From: Streptomyces sp. SirexAA-E
GTDB lineage: Bacteria > Actinomycetota > Actinomycetes > Streptomycetales > Streptomycetaceae
Direction of reading: 5' to 3'
DNA length: 64,000 nucleotides
Assembly (NCBI RefSeq): GCF_000177195.2
Contig: NC_015953.1
Span: 4,588,001-4,652,000, forward strand
In this document: positions 23,287 through 31,555 of the stretch, in pieces
Layout of the letters: every line of letters begins with the position of its first letter
Numbering within the stretch: the first letter of the stretch is position 1
The notes under the pieces: generated by a model
What the model was told of the DNA's origin: nothing
What the model saw: the letters and a program-made list of their open reading frames with translations, nothing else
Databases searched by the model: none
Program-made: the position numbers and the translations under genes

Positions 23287-24872
23287 CACGTCGCGCCGTC
23301 CTTCCCGTTCGCACCCCGGCCCCGCTCCCCGGGACGGCCGATGTCCCGGGGCCGGTCCGTGTCCGTGTCCTGGTCCTCGTCCGCGGGGTCGCCCGCCAGC
23401 CGGCCGGCGTCGCGCGGCAGCCGCAGGAGGAACACCGCGCCGTCGCCGTCCGGCGAGTTGAAGGCCGTGATGTCGCCCCCGTGGATGTGGGCGTTCTCCA
23501 TGGCGATCGACAGCCCCAGCCCGCTGCCCTCCGAGCGCGGTCGGGAGGCGCTCGCCTTGTAGAAACGGTCGAACACGTGCGGCAGGACCTCTTCGGGCAC
23601 GCCCGGACCGTGGTCGCGTACCTCGATGGTCAGCTCGTCGTCGTCCGCCCGCACCGCCACCCGGACCGGCGAACCGCCGTGCTTCAGCGCGTTGCCGATG
23701 AGGTTCGCCAGGATGACGTCCAGTCGGCGCGGATCCAGCCGTGCCATCAGGCCCCGCTCGGCGTCCAGATCGACCGCGTCCAGCCACGCCCGTGCGTCGA
23801 TGCAGGCGGTGACCTGGTCGGCCACGTCCACCGTGTCCAGGACCAGCCGGGCCGTGCCCGCGTCGAAGCGGGTGACCTCCATGAGGTTCTCGACCAGGTC
23901 GTTCAGCCGCCGGGTCTCACTGACCACCAGGTGCACGGCGGGCGCGATCATCGGGTCCAGGCTGTCCGCCTCGTCCTCCAGCACCTCCGCGACCGCGGTG
24001 ATCGCCGTCAGCGGGGTACGCAGCTCGTGCGACATGTCGGCGACGAACCGGCGGCTCGACTCCTCCCGGGCGCTCATGTCCGCGACCGTCTTCTCCAGCG
24101 AGCTCGCCGCCCTGTTGAACGTGCGGGAGAGATCGGCCAGTTCGTCCGTGCCGGAGACCACGAGACGGGTGTCGAGCTTGCCTTCGCCGAGCTTCCGCGC
24201 GGCGTCCCCCAGCCGCTGCACCGGCCGCAGCACGGTCGTCGCGGCGGCCTGCGCGAGCAACGCCGAACCGATCAGCGCCAGCGCGGTCGCCACGCCCAGG
24301 GACCAGGCCAGCGAGTTGAGGTCCTGGCGCTCCTGGTCGAGGGACTTGAGCATGTACCCGGTCGGGCCCCCGCCGATGATCTTCGTACCGGCCACCAGAT
24401 AGGGCGTGTTGCCGATGGTCGTACGCTGCCAGAACAGGTGGTACTCGAAGGAGTCGCCGTTCTTGAGCGGCTGCTTCCTGTTCACCTGCTTCTGCAGCGA
24501 CTCGGGCACGTCCCGCTTGGTGAACGCGTCGAGGTTCGAGGAGCCCACGATCGGCTTGCCGTCGTGGGATCCGACCAGCAGCACGTGGTACCCGGGGCTG
24601 CTGCTCGCCATCTGCTCGGCCGCGTCGCGCAGTTCGGCCGCCGTCAGCCGCGTCGGCAGCGAGGCCGCCCGGTTCTGCATCTGCCGGCGGAAGTCACCGA
24701 GCGCCGCGTCCTGCGTACGGGTCAGGACGGCCTCGCGGTTGAGCCAGTAGGCGATGCCCGACGCGGACACCGCGGCCACCAGGGCCACCAGGGCGAACAC
24801 GATCAGCAGCCGCAGCCGCAGGCTGGTCCAGCGAAGACCCGCGAGGAAGGAACGCTTCGCGGCACCGCTCAC
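23286..24872 (-). CDS. afsQ2: Sensor histidine kinase AfsQ2
   Basis: 528 residues. TM1 lies near residues 20-45, followed by an extracytoplasmic sensor of about 140 residues, TM2 and a HAMP domain (AATTVLRPVQRLGDAARKL). The H-box RRFVADMSHELRTPLTAI has the phospho-accepting His, and the ATPase has N-box LIGNALKHGG and G-boxes DHGPGVPEE and GSGLGLSIAMENAHIHGG. GTG 24872 overlaps the afsQ1 stop (GTGA). The pair AfsQ1/AfsQ2 in S. coelicolor links nitrogen (glutamate) supply to antibiotic production and development; identification rests on domain order, coupling and the divergent sigQ. Confidence 0.9.
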   Translation of the reverse strand: MSGAAKRSFLAGLRWTSLRLRLLIVFALVALVAAVSASGIAYWLNREAVLTRTQDAALGDFRRQMQNRAASLPTRLTAAELRDAAEQMASSSPGYHVLLVGSHDGKPIVGSSNLDAFTKRDVPESLQKQVNRKQPLKNGDSFEYHLFWQRTTIGNTPYLVAGTKIIGGGPTGYMLKSLDQERQDLNSLAWSLGVATALALIGSALLAQAAATTVLRPVQRLGDAARKLGEGKLDTRLVVSGTDELADLSRTFNRAASSLEKTVADMSAREESSRRFVADMSHELRTPLTAITAVAEVLEDEADSLDPMIAPAVHLVVSETRRLNDLVENLMEVTRFDAGTARLVLDTVDVADQVTACIDARAWLDAVDLDAERGLMARLDPRRLDVILANLIGNALKHGGSPVRVAVRADDDELTIEVRDHGPGVPEEVLPHVFDRFYKASASRPRSEGSGLGLSIAMENAHIHGGDITAFNSPDGDGAVFLLRLPRDAGRLAGDPADEDQDTDTDRPRDIGRPGERGRGANGKDGAT

Positions 24873-25546
24873 TGAGGCGTGTCCAGCCGGTAGCCGACAC
24901 CGCGCACGGTACGGATCAGGGTCGGCGAGGACGGCACGTCCTCCACCTTCGCCCGCAGCCGCTGGACACACGCGTCCACGAGCCGTGAGTCACCGAGGTA
25001 GTCGTGCTCCCACACCAGCCGCAGCAACTGCTGCCGCGACAGCGCCTGACCGGGCCTGCGGCTCAGCTCCAGCAGGAGGCGCAGCTCGGTCGGCGTGAGC
25101 TGCAGGTCCTCGCCGTTCTTGGTGACGGTCATCGCCGAACGGTCGATGACCACACTGCCGAAGGTCGCCGAGTCGGTGGACTCCCGCTCACCACGGCGCA
25201 GCACCGCGCGGATCCGGGCGTCGAGCACCCGGCCCTGCACGGGCTTCACCACGTAGTCGTCCGCCCCCGACTCCAGACCCACCACGACGTCGATGTCGTC
25301 GCTGCGGGCCGTCAGCAGGATGATCGGCAACTGGTCGGTGCGCCGGATGCGGCGGCAGACCTCGAAACCGTCGATCCCGGGCAGCATCACGTCCAGCACG
25401 ACCAGGTCGGGCCGCTGCTCGCGAAGCAGCTCCAGGCCGTCCTCTCCCGTCGCCGCGGTGGCCACACGGTGACCCTGGCGAGACAGCGAGAGTTCGAGGG
25501 CCGTGCGGATGGCGTCGTCGTCCTCGATCAGCAACAGGAAAGGCAC
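24869..25546 (-). CDS. afsQ1: OmpR-family response regulator AfsQ1
   Basis: 225 residues from GTG 25546, matching the length I recall for AfsQ1 (a start at ATG 25555 would add three residues). The receiver domain has the acidic triad in LLIEDDDAIR, phospho-acceptor Asp52 in VVLDVMLPG and Lys in YVVKPV. The C-terminal winged HTH ends RLRAKVEDVPSSPTLIRTVRGVGYRLD. It activates or represses antibiotic and nitrogen-metabolism genes, including the divergent sigQ. A GTGAC-N6-GTGAC box at 25650-25665 is a likely target. Confidence 0.92.
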   Translation of the reverse strand: MPFLLLIEDDDAIRTALELSLSRQGHRVATAATGEDGLELLREQRPDLVVLDVMLPGIDGFEVCRRIRRTDQLPIILLTARSDDIDVVVGLESGADDYVVKPVQGRVLDARIRAVLRRGERESTDSATFGSVVIDRSAMTVTKNGEDLQLTPTELRLLLELSRRPGQALSRQQLLRLVWEHDYLGDSRLVDACVQRLRAKVEDVPSSPTLIRTVRGVGYRLDTPQ

Positions 25547-25649
25547 GGAGGTCATTGTGGCCCATGGGGGTGTCACAGTTCGACAGCGCTCCCCACTTGA
25601 GCCCTTCCCCGAGGCGTGCCGACACCCGCGCGGAGCCCTGACCTGGCTT

Positions 25650-25665
25650 GTGACAGGCCTGTGAC
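25650..25665 (+). promoter_or_regulatory. AfsQ1 box (GTnAC-N6-GTnAC)
   Basis: GTGAC-aggcct-GTGAC fits exactly the AfsQ1-binding motif as I recall it (two GTnAC direct repeats with a 6-nt gap). It lies in the afsQ1-sigQ intergenic region, 83 bp before sigQ. Confidence 0.75.
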
Positions 25666-25747
25666 AGTCGCAGGACAGGGCCATGAAATCGCCCCGGCAA
25701 GCTCGTTGGCACAAGGACAGACGAACTCCACCGATGGGGGGCGCGAG

Positions 25748-26518
25748 ATGAACGCACTGCACAGCACCACCTCAAGCGCAGTTGTCACGCGCCTCCACGA
25801 CACCGGTCGGAGCACCGAGAAGTCCGGCACCGGGGGAGGGCGGGGGTGCTTCCGCGGTGCCGGGCGTCAGCACTCGTCGCATCTGACGATGGTTGACGCG
25901 CCCACGGGGGGAAACGGGGGCCACGCGGGGGGAAACGGGGGACACGCGTACGGGGAGGGCTCGGGGGAGCGGAAGCCCCTGGCGGGGGCCGAGGACGCCG
26001 AAGCGGCGTTCACGGCCTACGTCCAGGAGCGGCGCGCCTCCCTGTACGCGACCGCCTACCACCTGACCGGCGACCGGTTCGAGGCCGAGGACCTGCTGCA
26101 GAGCGCCCTCTTCTCGACGTACCGGGCGTGGGACCGGATCAGTGACAAGGCGGCGGTCGGCGGATACCTCCGCCGCACCATGACGAACCTGCACATCAGC
26201 GCCTGGCGCAGGCGCAAGCTGAACGAATACCCGACCGAGGAGCTGCCGGAGACGGTCGGCGACACGGACGCGATGCGCGGCACGGAACTGCGGGCGGTGC
26301 TGTGGCAGGCGCTCGCACGGCTGCCGGAACTCCAGCGCACCATGCTGGTCCTGCGCTACTACGAGGGCCGCACGGACCCGGAGATCGCGTCGATACTCGG
26401 CATCAGTGTCGGCACGGTGAAGTCGAGCATCTGGCGGTCGCTCCGCCGGCTCCGCGAGGACGAGGTCCTCAGCTTCGGCCGTGACGAGGAGGAGTCCTTC
26501 GGCGAGCTGGTGGCCTGA
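25748..26518 (+). CDS. sigQ: ECF sigma factor SigQ (SigE-family)
   Basis: 256 residues. A disordered N-terminal extension of about 80 residues contains two copies of GGNGGHA, encoded by a 21-bp tandem repeat. The sigma core then follows: region 2 with RRASLYATAYHLTGDRFEAEDLLQ and YLRRTMTNLHISAWRRRK, region 4 with LARLPELQRTMLVLRYYEGR and the HTH ASILGISVGTVKSSIWRSL. It belongs to the group of short sigma factors found widely in Streptomyces. Divergent from afsQ1 and, in S. coelicolor, AfsQ1-dependent. The start ATG 25748 follows a G-rich stretch; shorter starts inside the extension cannot be excluded. Confidence 0.88.
   Translation: MNALHSTTSSAVVTRLHDTGRSTEKSGTGGGRGCFRGAGRQHSSHLTMVDAPTGGNGGHAGGNGGHAYGEGSGERKPLAGAEDAEAAFTAYVQERRASLYATAYHLTGDRFEAEDLLQSALFSTYRAWDRISDKAAVGGYLRRTMTNLHISAWRRRKLNEYPTEELPETVGDTDAMRGTELRAVLWQALARLPELQRTMLVLRYYEGRTDPEIASILGISVGTVKSSIWRSLRRLREDEVLSFGRDEEESFGELVA
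25905..25946 (+). repeat. 21-bp tandem repeat in the sigQ N-terminal extension
   Basis: Two 21-bp units starting CGGGGGGAAACGGGGG, differing at one base, in frame and coding for the Gly-rich GGNGGHA repeat. Confidence 0.8.
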
Positions 26519-26544
26519 GGGGTACGGGGGACGGGGGAGACAGG

Positions 26545-26568
26545 CCGCCGCTTCGGGGGAGGCGGCGG
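26545..26568 (+). terminator. Possible terminator after sigQ
   Basis: CCGCCGC (26545-26551) and GCGGCGG (26562-26568) with a 10-nt loop, 27 nt after the sigQ stop. The remaining 220 bp to the next gene are G-rich and show no gene. Confidence 0.5.
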
Positions 26569-26788
26569 TACGGGGGCGGTACAGGCGGGGTCGGACGGGC
26601 CGGGGGGTCTCGTCGGGCCCCGCTTCGCCGTGTCCGGCTCCGTGGCCGCTCCGGCGGCCGCGCGGGACGCCGGTACGGCCCGCAAGCCGTTCACGGGGCC
26701 CGGGGCCGGTCTGTGGCCCCTCGCCCGGTCCCGTAAGCCCCTCGGTCGGCCCGCAGGGTCCCCGGTCGGCCCCGCGGGCCCCGCGCCC

Positions 26789-27463
26789 TCAGTCGCCCGC
26801 GAGACCCGGAGCGGCGCCCTGTTCCGTGAGCCGTCCCTCCACCGGGGCGCGGCGGCAGCGGCCCGCCGCCGCGGCGGCCAGCCGGCCCAGAGCCTCGGCC
26901 TTGCCGCAGGGATACGCGCCCAGAGCCGTCTGCCGGGCGACGATGCGCCGCTCGGCCCGCATCAGCCGCCAGCCGCGCCGGAGCAGGAACGGCACCGACT
27001 TGCGGCCCTCCCGCAGGTCCCGTACCAGCCGCCGCCGGAACGTCGTCGAAGGGCGGCCCCGCAGGCACAGCGCGTCGGCGAGCAGGCCGAGCTCCTGGCA
27101 GCGGTCCACGATGTCCGCCGCGAAGATGCCCTCGGCCACGAACAGCGGCGTACGGGCGATGTCGAGCGCCTCCACACCGCTCCGCGAGCTCGTCGCGATG
27201 TCGTACACCGGCACGTGCGTACGGCCGGTCCGGCACAGCTCCGCGACGGCGGCGACCGCCGCGTCGGCGTCCCACGACAGCACCGAGTCCCAGTCGATGT
27301 CGGTGCTACCGGTGACCACCGGCAGGGTCGGGTCGTTGCCCTCCTTGTAGAAGTCGTCCAGGCGAAGCACCGGAAGCCCGGTGCGGGCGGCGAGGGACGA
27401 CTTGCCGGATCCGGAGGGACCGGCGAGCAGCACGACGCGAGTGGGGATCGGTTGGGAACTCAC
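26789..27463 (-). CDS. Uridine kinase-like P-loop kinase
   Basis: 224 residues. Walker A is GPSGSGKSS near residue 15 after RVVLLA. The DDFYKEG motif follows (substrate-binding Asp/Tyr as in uridine kinase/PRK), then DWDSVLSWDADA, VPVYDIATS and FVAEGIFAADIV. Together these indicate the uridine kinase/phosphoribulokinase family. Uridine kinase would make UMP from uridine, the anabolic alternative to the catabolic salvage genes of the window. The C-terminal tail is Arg/Ala-rich and unremarkable. GTG 27463 is chosen because the longer frame adds unconserved sequence. No salvage operator precedes it. Confidence 0.82.
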   Translation of the reverse strand: MSSQPIPTRVVLLAGPSGSGKSSLAARTGLPVLRLDDFYKEGNDPTLPVVTGSTDIDWDSVLSWDADAAVAAVAELCRTGRTHVPVYDIATSSRSGVEALDIARTPLFVAEGIFAADIVDRCQELGLLADALCLRGRPSTTFRRRLVRDLREGRKSVPFLLRRGWRLMRAERRIVARQTALGAYPCGKAEALGRLAAAAAGRCRRAPVEGRLTEQGAAPGLAGD

Positions 27464-27563
27464 AGGACAGAAGTGTGAGGCATCGACCCGCGCAGGGGAT
27501 CCCCGGGAGGTGCTGTTGGTATCGAGCATCACACGCCAACTACTCTGCGCACGCAAGCGATTA

Positions 27564-27583
27564 CTCGATCAGGCTCGATCAGG
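27564..27583 (+). repeat. Tandem 10-bp repeat before the small secreted protein
   Basis: CTCGATCAGG twice in tandem, 10 nt before the start codon. It may be a regulatory site, or chance overlap with the promoter or ribosome-binding region. Confidence 0.5.
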
Positions 27584-27593
27584 TGGGAAAAAC

Positions 27594-28022
27594 ATGGCAC
27601 GTCATGCACTGTCCAAGCCCCGGCGTCGCGCTCTGCTGCGCGCCGGTCTGACCCTCACCGCGCTGGGCGCGGCCCTCGGCGCGGGAGGCGCGGCGGCGGC
27701 CCAGGCGGCACCCCTGCCCGCCGTCCCGGCCACCGGGTCGGACACCGCGGACGGCACGCTGGGAGCGGTCGGCGACGCGGCGGGGCCCGCGCTGAACAGC
27801 GCGCTCGGCTACGGGCTGGCGGGCGCGGTCGCGCCCGTCACCGACCTGCAGCTGGACCCGCTCGCCGGGACGGGCGCGGACCCGCTGGACAACGCGGTGG
27901 GCGCCCAGATCGCCGACTTCAAGCCGGTGACCACGGCGATCGTCACCGACCCGCTGACCAGCGGTGGCGCGCTCGCCGACCTGCCCCTGGTGGGCAAGGT
28001 CACCGGCCTGATCACCGGCTGA
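27594..28022 (+). CDS. Small secreted Ala/Gly-rich protein
   Basis: 142 residues. A twin-Arg-like basic N-terminus (KPRRRALLRAGLT) is followed by a hydrophobic Ala/Gly segment and a cleavage site near AAQAAP (about residue 38). The mature part is low-complexity, with repeated short hydrophobic/Asp-Pro motifs (LQLDPLAGTGADPLDNAVG ... VTDPLTSGGALADLP) and no cysteines. Function unknown. It resembles in style the protein at 18109-18444. ATG 27594 has AGGTGG about 9 nt upstream. Confidence 0.75.
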   Translation: MARHALSKPRRRALLRAGLTLTALGAALGAGGAAAAQAAPLPAVPATGSDTADGTLGAVGDAAGPALNSALGYGLAGAVAPVTDLQLDPLAGTGADPLDNAVGAQIADFKPVTTAIVTDPLTSGGALADLPLVGKVTGLITG

Positions 28023-28057
28023 CCCGGCGGTCCGGACCGGCCCGCCCAGAGCCCCGC

Positions 28058-28090
28058 GGGGCCCGCCCCCGTGAAGCGGAGGCGGGCCCC
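28058..28090. terminator. Bidirectional terminator
   Basis: 10-bp stem GGGGCCCGCC/GGCGGGCCCC with a 13-nt loop, between the secreted protein gene and the converging end of the deoC operon. Confidence 0.78.
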
Positions 28091-28107
28091 ACGGGCGCGT
28101 GCGCCGG

Positions 28108-29010
28108 TCAGTACGAGGAGCCGGAGGCCCCCAGGGCGCCCGTCGGGTGCCAGACCGTCTTGGTCTCCAGGAAGGCCGTCAGCCGGTGCGTACCGGGGTC
28201 GGCCGACCAGTCGGTGCCGTCCACAGGCTGTGGACGGCGGACGCGCTTCAGGTTGTCCGCGGCGGCCGCCTCCAACTCCTTCGCCAGGTCCGCGTCGTCC
28301 GCGGCTCCCGTGAGGTCGATGCCGTTGACGTCCTGGTGCGAGGCGAGCGGCGCCGCCAGCTCCGCCGTACGGCCCGACAGGATGTTCACCACACCACCCG
28401 GCAGGTCCGACGTGGCCAGCACCTCGCCCAGCGAGAGCGCGGGCAGCGGCCGGTCGGCCGAGGCGACGACGACCGCCGTGTTGCCGGCGGCGATCACCGG
28501 TGCGACGACGGAGACCAGGCCCAGGAGGGACGACTCCTGCGGGGCCAGCACCGTGACCACACCGGTGGGTTCGGGCGTGGAGAGGTTGAGATACGGCCCC
28601 GCGACCGGGTTGGCCCCGCCCACGACCTGGCCGATCTTGTCGGTCCAGCCCGCGTACCAGACCCAGCGGTCGATCGCCGCGTCGACGACGGACGCCGCCT
28701 TGGACTTCGACAGCCCCTCGGCCTCCGCCACCTCCCGGACGAACTGCTCCCGGCGGCCCTCCAGCATCTCCGCGACGCGGTAGAGGATCTGGCCGCGGTT
28801 GTACGCGGTCGCGCCGGACCAGCCGCCGAACGCCTTCCGCGCGGCCACCACGGCGTCCCTGGCGTCCTTGCGGGAGGACTGCGGGACGTTGGCCAGCCAC
28901 TTGCCCTTGGAGTCCGTCACCTCGTACACCCGGCCGCTCTCGGAGCGGGGGAACTTGCCCCCGACGTACAGCTTGTAGGTCTTGAAGACGCTGAGTCGCC
29001 CGTCAGACAT
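28108..29010 (-). CDS. Non-catalytic aldehyde dehydrogenase-like protein (ALDH16-like second half)
   Basis: 300 residues aligning with the NAD-binding domain of aldehyde dehydrogenases (FKTYKLYVGGKFPRSESGRVYEV ... AARKAFGGWSGATAYNRGQILYRVAEML ... VTVLAPQESSLLGLVS). It ends before the region that would carry the catalytic Cys. The usual FTGS motif reads DLTGAADDADL and the Glu of LELGGK is absent, so it cannot be an active ALDH. It overlaps the full ALDH gene by 8 nt and is the third gene of the deoC operon. Its tail (FLETKTVWHPTGALG) recalls the non-catalytic domain of ALDH16. Probably a structural or regulatory partner of the upstream enzyme. Confidence 0.85.
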   Translation of the reverse strand: MSDGRLSVFKTYKLYVGGKFPRSESGRVYEVTDSKGKWLANVPQSSRKDARDAVVAARKAFGGWSGATAYNRGQILYRVAEMLEGRREQFVREVAEAEGLSKSKAASVVDAAIDRWVWYAGWTDKIGQVVGGANPVAGPYLNLSTPEPTGVVTVLAPQESSLLGLVSVVAPVIAAGNTAVVVASADRPLPALSLGEVLATSDLPGGVVNILSGRTAELAAPLASHQDVNGIDLTGAADDADLAKELEAAAADNLKRVRRPQPVDGTDWSADPGTHRLTAFLETKTVWHPTGALGASGSSY

Positions 29011-30439
29011 CGAGGTAGGCCTCCAGACCGTGACGGCCGCCCTCGCGGCCGTAGCCCGACTCCTTGTATCCGCCGAACGGCGAGGTCGGGTCGAACTTGT
29101 TGAACGTGTTGGCCCACACCACACCGGCGCGGAGCCTGTTCGCCACCGCGAGGATGCGGGAGCCCTTCTCCGTCCAGATGCCGGCCGACAGGCCGTACTG
29201 GCTGTTGTTGGCCTTGGCGACGGCCTCGTCCGGCGTACGGAAGGTGAGCACCGACAGCACCGGGCCGAAGATCTCGTCCCGGGCGACCGTGTGCGCCTGG
29301 GTGACTCCGGTGAAGAGCGTCGGGGCGAACCAGTAGCCCGTGGACGGGAGCTCGCAGGGGGCCGACCAGCGTTCGGCGCCCTCCGCCTCGCCGGTCTCCA
29401 CCAGCGCGCTGATCCGGGCGAGCTGTTCGGCGGAGTTGATCGCGCCGATGTCGGTGTTCTTGTCCAGCGGGTCGCCGAGGCGCAGCGTGGACAGCCGGCG
29501 CTTGAGGGCGTGCAGCACCTCGTCGTGCACCGACTCCTGGACGAGGAGCCGGGAGCCCGCGCAGCAGACCTGGCCCTGGTTGAAGAAGATGCCGGTCACG
29601 ATGCCCTCGACGGCCTGGTCGATCGGCGCGTCGTCGAAGACGATGTTGGCGCCCTTGCCGCCCAGTTCGAGCGTCGCGCGCTTGTCCGTGCCCGCGATCT
29701 GCCGGGCGATGGCCTTGCCGACGGCGGTCGACCCGGTGAAGGCGACCTTGTTCACGTCCGGGTGCTCGACGAGCGCGGAGCCCGCGTCGCCGTACCCGGG
29801 CAGGATGTTGACGACACCCCTGGGCAGTCCCGCCTGGCGGCAGATGTCCGCGAAGAACAGCGCGGACAGCGGTGTCGTCTCGGCGGGCTTGAGGACCACG
29901 GTGTTGCCGGTGGCGAGCGCCGGGGCGATCTTCCACGCGAGCATCAGCAGCGGGAAGTTCCACGGGATGATCTGTCCGGCCACGCCCAGCGGGCGCGGGT
30001 TCGCCCCGTAGCCGGCGTGGTCGAGCTTGTCGGCCCAGCCCGCGTAGTAGAAGAAGTGCGCGGCGACCAGCGGGAGGTCCGCGTCACGGGTCTCCCTGAT
30101 CGGCTTGCCGTTGTCCAGGGTCTCCAGGACGGCCAGCTCGCGGGAGCGCTCCTGGATGATCCGGGCGATCCGGAAGAGGTACTTGGCGCGCTCCGAGCCG
30201 GGCAGCGCCGACCACTTCTCGAACGCCTTGCGGGCGGCCTTCACGGCGCGGTCCACGTCCTCGGCGCCCGCGCGGGCGACCTCGGAGAGCACCTCCTCGG
30301 TGGACGGGCTGACGGTCTTGAAGACCCTGCCGTCGGCGGCCTCGGTGAACTCGCCGTCGATGAACAGCCCGTAGGAGGGTGCGATGTCGACGACGGAGCG
30401 GGACTCCGGAGCCGGTGCGTAGTCGAATGCGGATGCCAT
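29003..30439 (-). CDS. Aldehyde dehydrogenase, likely oxidising acetaldehyde from DeoC
   Basis: 478 residues of a complete NAD(P)-dependent aldehyde dehydrogenase. The oxyanion Asn is in IIPWNFP (about 160), FTGSTAVG is the nucleotide loop, the general base is Glu258 in LELGGKG, the catalytic Cys292 is in FFNQGQVCCAG, and EIFGPVLSV and the late FGGYKESGYGRE are present. It starts 5 nt after the deoC stop, so the two are co-translated. Deoxyribose-5-phosphate aldolase releases acetaldehyde, and this enzyme would convert it to acetate. Substrate assignment rests on this neighbourhood. Confidence 0.9.
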   Translation of the reverse strand: MASAFDYAPAPESRSVVDIAPSYGLFIDGEFTEAADGRVFKTVSPSTEEVLSEVARAGAEDVDRAVKAARKAFEKWSALPGSERAKYLFRIARIIQERSRELAVLETLDNGKPIRETRDADLPLVAAHFFYYAGWADKLDHAGYGANPRPLGVAGQIIPWNFPLLMLAWKIAPALATGNTVVLKPAETTPLSALFFADICRQAGLPRGVVNILPGYGDAGSALVEHPDVNKVAFTGSTAVGKAIARQIAGTDKRATLELGGKGANIVFDDAPIDQAVEGIVTGIFFNQGQVCCAGSRLLVQESVHDEVLHALKRRLSTLRLGDPLDKNTDIGAINSAEQLARISALVETGEAEGAERWSAPCELPSTGYWFAPTLFTGVTQAHTVARDEIFGPVLSVLTFRTPDEAVAKANNSQYGLSAGIWTEKGSRILAVANRLRAGVVWANTFNKFDPTSPFGGYKESGYGREGGRHGLEAYLDV

Positions 30440-30444
30440 GGCTA

Positions 30445-31431
30445 TCAGTCCACCGTCACGTAATCGGGGCCGGAGTAACGGCCGGTGCTGAGCTTCTGGC
30501 GCTGCATCAGCAGGTCGTTCAGCAGGCTGGAGGCGCCGAAGCGGAACCAGTGGTTGTCCAGCCAGTCCTCACCGGCGGTCTCGTTCACCAGGACGAGGAA
30601 CTTGATCGCGTCCTTGGTGGTGCGGATGCCGCCCGCGGGCTTCACCCCGACCTGGACGCCGGTCTGCTCGCGGAAGTCGCGCACGGCCTCCAGCATCAGC
30701 AGGGTGTTCGCCGGGGTGGCGTTCGTCGCGACCTTGCCGGTCGAGGTCTTGACGAAGTCCGCGCCCGCCAGCATCCCGAGCCAGGAGGCCCGCCGGATGT
30801 TGTCGTACGTGGACAGCTCGCCCGTCTCGAAGATCACCTTCAGGCGCGCCGAGCCGCACTCCGCCTTCACGGCGACGATCTCCTCGTACACCTTCAGGTA
30901 GCGGCCGGACAGGAAGGCGCCCCGGTCGATCACCATGTCGATCTCGTCGGCACCGGCCGCCACCGCGTCGCGGACGTCCGCGAGCTTGACGTCCAGCGCG
31001 GCCCGCCCGGCGGGGAAGGCCGTCGCCACGGACGCCACCTTCACTCCGGACCCGGACAGCGCGGCGACGGCGGTCCGTGCCATGTCGGGGTAGACGCAGA
31101 CCGCGGCGGTGCGCGGGGTCGTACGGTCGAGCGGATCGGGGTTGACGGCCTTGGCGGCCAGCGCCCGGACCTTGCCGGGGGTGTCCGCGCCTTCCAGCGT
31201 CGTCAGGTCGATCATCGAGATGGCCAGATCGATGGCGTACGCCTTGGCGGTCGTCTTGACCGACCGGGTACCGAGGGAGGCGGCGCGCGCTTCGAGACCG
31301 ACGGTGTCGACACCGGGCAGCCCGTGCAGGAAGCGGCGCAGCGCGCTGTCGGACGCGGTCGCGTCGGCGAAGGGGCTGCCTCCCCGCTCGGACGCGGCTG
31401 ACGGCTTGGGGGGCGGTGCAGTCGTGGGCAT
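30445..31431 (-). CDS. deoC: Deoxyribose-phosphate aldolase
   Basis: 328 residues. It cleaves 2-deoxyribose-5-phosphate to glyceraldehyde-3-phosphate and acetaldehyde. The class I aldolase signature is present: AVCVYPDMA, the Asp in IDMVIDRGAF, Lys-containing strand LKVIFETGEL, the Schiff-base Lys in ADFVKTSTGKV, and VGVKPAGGIRT with the second active-site Lys. It has an N-terminal extension of about 50 residues compared with E. coli DeoC, typical for actinobacteria. ATG 31431 lies 19 nt from the salvage operator and heads an operon with two ALDH-type genes. Confidence 0.95.
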   Translation of the reverse strand: MPTTAPPPKPSAASERGGSPFADATASDSALRRFLHGLPGVDTVGLEARAASLGTRSVKTTAKAYAIDLAISMIDLTTLEGADTPGKVRALAAKAVNPDPLDRTTPRTAAVCVYPDMARTAVAALSGSGVKVASVATAFPAGRAALDVKLADVRDAVAAGADEIDMVIDRGAFLSGRYLKVYEEIVAVKAECGSARLKVIFETGELSTYDNIRRASWLGMLAGADFVKTSTGKVATNATPANTLLMLEAVRDFREQTGVQVGVKPAGGIRTTKDAIKFLVLVNETAGEDWLDNHWFRFGASSLLNDLLMQRQKLSTGRYSGPDYVTVD

Positions 31432-31443
31432 GGTCACCAGAGG

Positions 31444-31449
31444 AGCATA
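31444..31449 (-). promoter_or_regulatory. -10 element of the deoC operon
   Basis: On the minus strand TATGCT lies directly next to the operator at 31450-31463 and 12 nt before the deoC ATG, predicting a very short leader. Confidence 0.5.
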
Positions 31450-31463
31450 TCTACGCGCGTAGC
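31450..31463. promoter_or_regulatory. Salvage operator site 5 (deoC operon)
   Basis: TCTACGCGCGTAGC, one mismatch to the consensus; abuts the predicted -10 of deoC. Confidence 0.8.
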
Positions 31464-31555
31464 GACATGTACAGTCCCCCTCCTTCTCCGCGCCCCCGCA
31501 CGCCCCGGGGCGGGCACCGGGCCACCCGTCCGGGCCCGTCAGGCAGAATCGGACC

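Noticed and set aside
25905..25946. Tandem repeat before sigQ region 2 as a regulatory repeat or CRISPR-like unit
   Set aside because: It is in frame inside the sigQ coding sequence and simply encodes GGNGGHA repeats; only two copies, no spacer pattern.
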